Positions 6,050 to 10,635 of a DNA stretch of 10,635 nucleotides are shown one piece after another. The stretch covers positions 1 to 10,635 of the forward strand of contig DGVK01000024.1 in the NCBI GenBank assembly GCA_002395905.1, in the 5' to 3' direction. How positions within the stretch are numbered: position 1 is the first letter of the stretch; the number at the start of each line of letters is the position of its first letter. A model generated the notes under the pieces. It worked only from the letters and a program-made list of their open reading frames with translations. It did no database searches and had not been told where the DNA came from. Made by a program: the position numbers and the translations under genes. This DNA comes from Verrucomicrobia bacterium UBA4286. Its GTDB lineage: Bacteria > Verrucomicrobiota > Kiritimatiellia > RFP12 > UBA1067.

Positions 6050-7195
6050 CATGTCTGGCGTCATGCCGAACCATTCCGAAAAGACGTGGGCGAAGTATTG
6101 CGCCGACGGATACCCGCACTCCTCCGCAATATCCGCCGCCGTGCGCCGCGTCTCCATGAGAAGCCGGCAGGCGCGCTCGCGCCGCTGGCGTATTATTTCC
6201 TGCTGCACGCTAAGGCCGAGTTCCGCGCGGAACGCCTTGCCGACGGTGGTGTGCGAATAGCCGAGGCGCCGGATGACGTCGTCGGCCGAAATGCCGTCGC
6301 CTAGGTGCCGCCGCATGAAGACCAGCGCGTCCGAAAGCCAAGGCGTCTTCATCGGATAGAACTCCGTAGAAACCCGCTCCACCACGCTTCTCGGCTTGTG
6401 GAACACGGCCGCCGGCAAAGCGCCGCCGGGCGAGGAGAGCATTTCGTGGAGCATTCCTGCGGCGGTCTGCCCTAGGGCGAAGGCATTGGTGTCGATGCTC
6501 GACAGGGGCGGATTGGAGAATGTGCAGAGCATCTTGTCATTGTCCACGCCGAGAACTGCCACGTCGCGCGGCACGGCTATGCGCGCGTCGGCGCAGACCT
6601 TGAGCAGATGGAACGCGCGAATGTCGTTGCAGCAGAACACGGCGACCGGCTTGGGGAGGGATTTAAGCCATCGCTTGAGCGCCGCGGCGTCGGCGGCCCC
6701 TCCCATGCGCTCGCCACGCACAAACGTCTCTTTGAGCCTGTCTGCGCCGCCGTCGTACATTTCGCACGTGCCGCCGTGCTCCAGGACGCTTCGGCGAAAA
6801 GCCTCGCCGCGCACTTCGGAAAACCTCAGCCCCTTGAAACCGCAGAAGGCGCATCGCGAATACCGGTGCTCGGCGAAGCAGTCTGCCGCGCATTTCGCTA
6901 TGGCCTCGTCGTCAAGTCTTATGAACGGAATCGGCCCGCGATCCGTCCGTCCGTAAGTGTCTACGACCGGCTTGCGCGTCTTTATCAGCGTGTCGGCCGT
7001 GCGGTCGTCCATCACGCGCACGATAAAGCCGTCGAAGTGGCGCAGGTTGGAGGGGTCGGTCAGGGCGTCGGGCTCCAGCGCCTCAAGCCGCCATTCCGGG
7101 CGGGCCAGAGCGTAGTCGGCGATTCCCTCCAGAAGTGCGCGGCCGTGAGCTCTGTTGGTCTCTATCGGAACTGCTATCCTTGTTTGGCTGCTCAT
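6005..7195 (-). CDS. XylR-type transcriptional regulator: sugar-binding domain plus AraC HTH
   Basis: This encodes 396 residues. Residues 5-275 form a LacI/periplasmic-binding-protein-like sensor: 'HFDGFIVRV', 'VAVFCCNDIRAFHLLKVC', 'IAVPRDVAVLGVDND' and 'PPLSSIDTNAFALGQTAA'. Residues 287-384 form an AraC-family DNA-binding domain with both helix-turn-helix units ('ISADDVIRRLGYSHTTVGKAF' and 'AADIAEECGYPSAQYFAHVF', closing in 'FGMTPDMWR'). This fusion is the XylR architecture, a sugar-responsive activator class. It is divergent from the EIIC-kduI-kduD operon across a 96-bp gap, so it most likely senses a uronate or oligosaccharide and controls that operon (inference). The start at 7195 (MSSQTRIAV) is preferred; an upstream in-frame start at 7237 would place the promoter inside the gene. 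No Shine-Dalgarno is seen. The last dozen residues ('NSGRLKAQVRQA') are encoded by tandem array B. Confidence 0.9.
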   Translation of the reverse strand: MSSQTRIAVPIETNRAHGRALLEGIADYALARPEWRLEALEPDALTDPSNLRHFDGFIVRVMDDRTADTLIKTRKPVVDTYGRTDRGPIPFIRLDDEAIAKCAADCFAEHRYSRCAFCGFKGLRFSEVRGEAFRRSVLEHGGTCEMYDGGADRLKETFVRGERMGGAADAAALKRWLKSLPKPVAVFCCNDIRAFHLLKVCADARIAVPRDVAVLGVDNDKMLCTFSNPPLSSIDTNAFALGQTAAGMLHEMLSSPGGALPAAVFHKPRSVVERVSTEFYPMKTPWLSDALVFMRRHLGDGISADDVIRRLGYSHTTVGKAFRAELGLSVQQEIIRQRRERACRLLMETRRTAADIAEECGYPSAQYFAHVFSEWFGMTPDMWRNSGRLKAQVRQA

Positions 7196-7207
7196 GCGGC
7201 GAAGTGT

Positions 7208-7237
7208 ATCATATTGTTGCGGAAAAGGCAATCGCAA
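7208..7237 (-). promoter_or_regulatory. Probable promoter of the regulator gene
   Basis: On the minus strand TTGCGA (7232-7237) and TATGAT (7208-7213) are 18 bp apart, and the ATG at 7195 follows the -10 after 12 nt, again leaving a leader of only about 5 nt. A 5-bp inverted pair TTGCG/CGCAA (7217-7221 and 7233-7237) overlaps the -35 and spacer and could be part of an operator for autoregulation, but it is too short to assert. Confidence 0.5.
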
Positions 7238-7273
7238 AAGTCTGATTCAGCAATAGACCCGGGCTTGTCGCGG

Positions 7274-7282
7274 TGGTATAAT
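7274..7282 (+). promoter_or_regulatory. Extended -10 promoter of the EIIC-kduI-kduD operon
   Basis: TGGTATAAT (TATAAT 7277-7282) lies 9 nt before the ATG at 7292, the same spacing as at the flavodiiron gene. No -35 matches at the right distance, as expected for an extended -10 promoter or one needing an activator such as the divergent XylR-type protein. The predicted mRNA would have almost no leader. Confidence 0.82.
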
Positions 7283-7291
7283 ATACGCCGT

Positions 7292-8701
7292 ATGAAAGAG
7301 GTCTTCGCATATGTGATCGGTCTTGGCGCGGCGGTGATGATGCCTTTGATTTTCACCGTGCTCGGCGTATGCATCGGCATACGGCCGGCGAAGGCGCTCA
7401 AGAGCGGTCTCCTGGTCGGGGTAGGGTTCGTCGGGCTGGGCGTCGTGACCGCGCTGCTCACGTCCAGTCTCGGCCCGACGTTGAAGGGAGTGACGGCGCT
7501 CTACCGCCTCGACCTGCCGTTTTTCGACCTCGGCTGGCCGGCCGCCGCCGCCGTCGCGTATTCGACGGCTGTCGGGGCGTTCATCATCCCGGTGTGCCTG
7601 GGAGTGAATCTTCTCATGCTCGCCGCCGGCGCCACGCGCACGGTCAACATAGATCTGTGGAACTACTGGCACTTCGCGTTTCTCGGCGCCATGGTGTTCT
7701 TTGCGACAGATTCGCTCGCCTGGGCGTTCTATGCGGCGGTAGTCCTTTTCGTCATAACCCTTTGCATGGCCGATTTCACCGCCGACGGTTTCCAGTCGTT
7801 CTACAAGAATGTGGACGGCATATCTCTTCCGCAGCCGTTCTGCCAGAGTTTTACGCCGTTCGCCGCCGCCGTCTGCGCGGTGCTGGACCGCATACCATGG
7901 TTCTCCGGGCTTGACATGGACGCCGACGGATTGAAGCGGCGCTTCGGTCTTCTGGGCGAGCCTCTGTTTCTCGGGACGTTCATCGGCTGCGCCATAGGCG
8001 CGATGGACTGCGGTTCGCTGCGGACCGTCGTCGGGGCTCTGCCGCGGATTCTCAAACTGGGGATTACGGTCGGCGCGGTGATGGAGCTCATCCCGCGCAT
8101 CACGGGGCTTTTCATCGAGGGGTTGAAGCCTGTATGCGAGAAGATGCAGTCGATTCTCTCGCGGCGCACGGCGCGTGGCGCGGGGCGTTTTTGCATCGGC
8201 ATGTCGCCCGCGCTCGTCATCGGCCATCCGGCCACGCTTGTAGCGTCGATTCTTCTCATGCCCGTGATACTGTTCCTTTCGGTAGTCCTGCCCGGCAACA
8301 AGTTTCTGCCGCTTGCGTCGCTCGCCGGGATTTTTTACATCTTCCCGTGCGTCCTGCCCGTGACCGGGGGCAATGTGCCGAAGACGTTCGTCACGGGTCT
8401 TGTCGCGCTCGTCTGCGGGCTGTATTTCGCGACCGATCTCACGCCTGCGTTCACGCGCGCGATCGCCGGGGCCAGGTGCGACGGGATAGCCGTTCCCGAA
8501 GGGTTCGAAGGTGGCGCCGCGTTGGACTTCGCCTCGGCGCTGTGGTGCTGGACGTTGTTTCGCATGACGGTTTCGCTCAAGTGGGCCGGCGCTGCATGCG
8601 CCGGGGCGCTGGCGCTCGCGATGTGCGCGGTCAACCGCAGGCGGATAACGGCGGGCGCGTCCCGCGGAATGAAAACGAAAGAGAAGGACAAACAGGCATG
8701 A
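7292..8701 (+). CDS. Galactitol-type PTS EIIC-like permease (GatC family)
   Basis: This encodes 469 residues, mostly hydrophobic, with many membrane segments (for example 6-30, 39-57, 87-112, 127-160, 224-237, 308-333, 338-355, 365-380, 432-446). It resembles E. coli GatC across its length: start '[17 protein letters not shown]', 'GFVGLGVV', '[18 protein letters not shown]', 'RRFGLLGEP' (GatC 'RKFGPFGEP'), '[12 protein letters not shown]' and '[12 protein letters not shown]'. The family is the membrane channel of a phosphotransferase system and normally works with soluble EIIA and EIIB proteins; neither is in this window or fused. Substrate is unknown; its neighbours kduI and kduD suggest a uronate or unsaturated oligosaccharide (inference). 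The ATG at 7292 matches the GatC N-terminus; upstream reading belongs to the opposite-strand regulator. The stop overlaps the kduI start (ATGA). The C-terminal tail is short and very basic. Confidence 0.88.
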   Translation: MKEVFAYVIGLGAAVMMPLIFTVLGVCIGIRPAKALKSGLLVGVGFVGLGVVTALLTSSLGPTLKGVTALYRLDLPFFDLGWPAAAAVAYSTAVGAFIIPVCLGVNLLMLAAGATRTVNIDLWNYWHFAFLGAMVFFATDSLAWAFYAAVVLFVITLCMADFTADGFQSFYKNVDGISLPQPFCQSFTPFAAAVCAVLDRIPWFSGLDMDADGLKRRFGLLGEPLFLGTFIGCAIGAMDCGSLRTVVGALPRILKLGITVGAVMELIPRITGLFIEGLKPVCEKMQSILSRRTARGAGRFCIGMSPALVIGHPATLVASILLMPVILFLSVVLPGNKFLPLASLAGIFYIFPCVLPVTGGNVPKTFVTGLVALVCGLYFATDLTPAFTRAIAGARCDGIAVPEGFEGGAALDFASALWCWTLFRMTVSLKWAGAACAGALALAMCAVNRRRITAGASRGMKTKEKDKQA

Positions 8702-9606
8702 TGGCAACTATACTCGCTGCTTCAATCAACATGACGGTGCAGACGGCCTGCCACCCGGCGGACGTGAAGCACTACGATACAGACACCCTCCGCGAGAGGT
8801 TCGTGATGGAGAAGGTCATGGTTCCGGACGAAATCAACCTCACCTACGCCATGTACGACCGCATGATCTACGGCGGCGCAATGCCGGTCGGGCGCAGTCT
8901 TGCGCTCGAAGCGCCGCCGCAGCTCAAGGCGGCGCACTTCCTCGACAGGCGCGAACTCGGCGTGATAAACACCGGCGGCGAAGGAGTGGTGACGGTCGAC
9001 GGCGTTGAATACGAGCTCGGCTTCAAAGAGGCGCTCTATGTCGGCATGGGCAAAAAAGATGTCAGCTTCCGCTCCAAAGACGCCGCAAGGCCGGCGAAGT
9101 TCTACCTCAACTCGACGCCGGCCCGCAGGGAGTTCGCCACCCAGCGCATAACGAGCGACCAGGCCTGCACCAGGCCCGGCTATACCATAGGCAATTGCAT
9201 CAAGGCGGGCAGGATGGAAGAGTCCAACGACCGCGTGATCAACCAGCTCATAGTGCACCCGGTGCTGTCCAAGATCGAGGGAGGGGGGTGCAACCAGCTC
9301 CAGATGGGGCTTACCGAACTCAAGCCGGGGAGCGTGTGGAACACCATGCCGCAGCATGTCCACGGGCGGCGCATGGAGGTCTACTATTATTTCAACGTGC
9401 CGAAGGGACAGGCGGTGTGCCACCAGATGGGCGAGCCGCGCGAGCAGCGGCTTCTGTGGATGCACGACGGGCAGGCGGTGACCGCGCCGGAGTGGAGCGT
9501 CCATTCCGCGGCGGGAACGTCGAACTACATGTTCATATGGGGCATGGGAGGAGAGAATCTGGATTACGGGGACATGGATAAAATCGCGGTGGAGGACATG
9601 AGATGA
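8698..9606 (+). CDS. kduI: 5-dehydro-4-deoxy-D-glucuronate isomerase
   Basis: This encodes 302 residues (E. coli KduI has 278). It converts 5-keto-4-deoxyuronate, from unsaturated uronate released by pectin- or glycosaminoglycan-type breakdown, into 3-deoxy-D-glycero-2,5-hexodiulosonate. The cupin zinc site is intact: H220 and H222 in '[16 protein letters not shown]', E227, and H269 in 'WSVHSAAGT', each offset 24 from E. coli H196, H198, E203 and H245. Also conserved are '[14 protein letters not shown]', 'FYLNSTPA', '[16 protein letters not shown]' and 'FIWGMGGEN'. The ATG at 8698 overlaps the permease stop by 4 bp and has AAGGA at 8684-8688. An internal ATG at 8731 aligns with the E. coli start but lacks a ribosome site, so an 11-residue extension is likely. 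A further insertion of about a dozen residues lies around 157-199. Its stop overlaps the kduD start. Confidence 0.95.
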   Translation: MMATILAASINMTVQTACHPADVKHYDTDTLRERFVMEKVMVPDEINLTYAMYDRMIYGGAMPVGRSLALEAPPQLKAAHFLDRRELGVINTGGEGVVTVDGVEYELGFKEALYVGMGKKDVSFRSKDAARPAKFYLNSTPARREFATQRITSDQACTRPGYTIGNCIKAGRMEESNDRVINQLIVHPVLSKIEGGGCNQLQMGLTELKPGSVWNTMPQHVHGRRMEVYYYFNVPKGQAVCHQMGEPREQRLLWMHDGQAVTAPEWSVHSAAGTSNYMFIWGMGGENLDYGDMDKIAVEDMR

Positions 9607-10295
9607 CGTTCTGCGACCTTTCTGGAAAGACGGCGCTCGTGACCGGTTCGAGCCGGGGAATCGGGAAAGCCATGGCCGACGCGCTTGAAGAGGCCGGCGC
9701 GAAAGTCGTCCGCACCGGCTCGGCCGACTGCGACCTTGCAGACCGCAAGGCGGTGTATGCCTTCATCGAGCGTGTGAAGCGCGGCAGTCAGATCGACATC
9801 CTGGTGAACAACGCCGGGACGATACTGCGAAAGCCGGCCGCGGAGCATCCGGACGACTGGTGGGACAGGGTCGTGGACGTGAACCTGAACGCCCAGTTCA
9901 TTCTGGCCCGCGAGTTCGGTCGCGACATGGTTGCGCGCGGCGGCGGCAAGATAGTGTTCACCTGCTCGCTGCTCTCGTTCCAGGGCGGCATAACCGTTCC
10001 CGGCTACGCGGCGTCGAAGGGAGGCGTCGCGCAGCTCGTGAAGGCGCTGGCCAACGAATGGGCGTGCAAGGGCGTAAACGTGAACGGGATCGCCCCCGGC
10101 TACATAGCGACGGACAACACGGCGGCGCTGCGCGCAGATCCCGCGCGTTCGCGTCAGATACTGGAGAGAATCCCCGCCGGACGCTGGGGGCGGCCGGAGG
10201 ACATCGCCGGGGCGTGCGTGTTCCTCTGCTCGCCGGCGGCCGAATACATCAACGGCGCGATACTGCCGGTCGACGGCGGCTGGCTGGCGAGATAG
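9603..10295 (+). CDS. kduD: 2-dehydro-3-deoxy-D-gluconate 5-dehydrogenase, SDR family
   Basis: This encodes 230 residues. It reduces the KduI product to 2-keto-3-deoxygluconate with NAD(P)H, feeding the KDG pathway in the cytoplasm. Short-chain dehydrogenase marks are present: 'TGSSRGIG' (14-21), 'NNAG' (69-72), and catalytic S122, Y135 and K139 in '[20 protein letters not shown]'. Matches specific to KduD include 'LSFQGGI', '[11 protein letters not shown]', 'RIPAGRWG' and the C-terminal 'VDGGWLAR'. It is about 20 residues shorter than E. coli KduD between the glycine motif and NNAG, where the second beta strand and cofactor-specificity loop lie. The start overlaps the kduI stop by 4 bp (ATGA), so it is translationally coupled. 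A general SDR with another substrate is possible, but pairing with kduI makes KduD by far the likeliest. Confidence 0.93.
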   Translation: MTFCDLSGKTALVTGSSRGIGKAMADALEEAGAKVVRTGSADCDLADRKAVYAFIERVKRGSQIDILVNNAGTILRKPAAEHPDDWWDRVVDVNLNAQFILAREFGRDMVARGGGKIVFTCSLLSFQGGITVPGYAASKGGVAQLVKALANEWACKGVNVNGIAPGYIATDNTAALRADPARSRQILERIPAGRWGRPEDIAGACVFLCSPAAEYINGAILPVDGGWLAR

Positions 10296-10324
10296 GACTA
10301 GACTTGTGAAAGGCATGGCATGAC

Positions 10325-10635
10325 ATGAATATCGCAGCAGTATTGTTTGCAGCGTCGGCTCTTGCCGCCCCGCATCACAGGCCGGACTTGAAGTGGTTCA
10401 CCGGGTGGCCGGCCGACGCCCGGCCGTCGGCGGTAAGCCGCCGCATCTCGGAGCAGTTCCTTTCCACCGTGCCCGACAGATACAAGCCCGAGAAAGGCTA
10501 TCGAGGGAACGACGGCTACGGCTTCGGGCGCGAGATACAGTATTCGGTCGTGAGCCTCTGGGTCAACGCGATGGAGTGCGCGCGCATCACCGGCGACAGA
10601 GCCTTGGAGGACAGGCTTGTCGCGGCGTTCGAGCC
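10325..10635 (+). CDS. Probable exported GH88/GH105-type unsaturated uronyl hydrolase (3' end outside window)
   Basis: About 103 residues are visible, and the frame is open at the window end. It begins with a short signal-like segment 'MNIAAVLFAASALAAP', a weak signal peptide with no basic residue before the hydrophobic core. The mature start 'WPADARPSAVSRRISEQFL', then 'IQYSVVSLWVNAMECARITGD' and 'LEDRLVAAFE', resembles the N-terminal helices of alpha/alpha-barrel glycosidases annotated as GH88/GH105, which remove 4,5-unsaturated uronyl residues from lyase-generated oligosaccharides. That product is what KduI and KduD act on, so context supports the call. The catalytic Asp region is not in the window. 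The ATG at 10325 lies 29 bases after kduD with AAAGG about 11 bases upstream. Other ATGs at 10315 and 10320 are out of frame. Recognition is from memory of the family and is moderate. Confidence 0.6.
   Translation, partial: MNIAAVLFAASALAAPHHRPDLKWFTGWPADARPSAVSRRISEQFLSTVPDRYKPEKGYRGNDGYGFGREIQYSVVSLWVNAMECARITGDRALEDRLVAAFE

Noticed and set aside
7214..7231. Alternative -35 TTGCCT for the regulator promoter
   Set aside because: It is only 12 bp from TATGAT. TTGCGA at 18 bp is the better fit.
6608..7291. N-terminal extension of the permease reading frame
   Set aside because: The open frame runs back through the antisense of the regulator gene, but the GatC family N-terminus begins at 7292 and a promoter sits just before it.
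7247..8707. A 486-codon open frame on the minus strand opposite the permease gene
   Set aside because: The translation is Arg/Glu/Pro-rich with no family features, while the plus strand encodes a clear GatC-like membrane protein. It would also cover the divergent promoter region.

Overview
The window is about 10.6 kb of mostly GC-rich DNA. It reads as chromosome from an anaerobic, polysaccharide-using member of the PVC group, most likely a Kiritimatiellae/Verrucomicrobiota-type gut bacterium. This placement is inferred from four things: an InlB-type B-repeat plus a Ca-binding 'DxDxDGLTN' repeat in a secreted protein, a XylR-type regulator (sugar-binding domain fused to an AraC HTH) beside a carbohydrate operon, a flavodiiron oxygen-detoxifying protein, and GC-rich coding DNA. 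No rRNA or other direct taxonomic marker is present.

Layout. (1) 1-1302: the end of the ribosomal alpha operon, with the rpoA 3' end, rplQ, and an unusually placed rpsU that overlaps rplQ by one base, closed by a textbook intrinsic terminator. (2) 1302-3674: a two-gene unit of a flavodiiron protein and a class I/II aminotransferase, starting from an extended -10 promoter only 9 nt before the ATG. (3) 3731-4016: a small alanine/lysine-rich, probable lipoprotein with 11-residue repeats. (4) 4017-6049: a secreted multidomain protein gene with an AT-richer 5' half and a GC-rich 3' half, flanked on both sides by short tandem arrays with the same 22-bp period. The distal array runs into the C-terminus of the convergent regulator gene. 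(5) 6005-10635: a minus-strand XylR/AraC-type regulator divergent from a plus-strand operon of a galactitol-type PTS EIIC permease, kduI, kduD and the start of a probable GH88/GH105 unsaturated uronyl hydrolase, truncated by the window end. Start/stop overlaps of 4 bp (ATGA) join the first three.

How the genes work together. The last block looks like a uronate-polysaccharide utilisation locus. An exported hydrolase would release unsaturated uronate from lyase products, KduI would isomerise 5-keto-4-deoxyuronate, and KduD would reduce the product to 2-keto-3-deoxygluconate. The EIIC-like protein would be the importer and the divergent regulator the sugar sensor. The EIIC has no EIIA or EIIB partner in view, so its energy coupling is open.

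The most interesting signals are a recurrent TGGTATAAT promoter element, twice placed exactly 9 nt before an ATG (suggesting leaderless or near-leaderless mRNAs), the paired 22-bp-period arrays around the mosaic secreted gene, and the PTS-type permease inside a kdu operon. I saw no obviously new defence or mobile system, CRISPR array, IS element, tRNA or rRNA.
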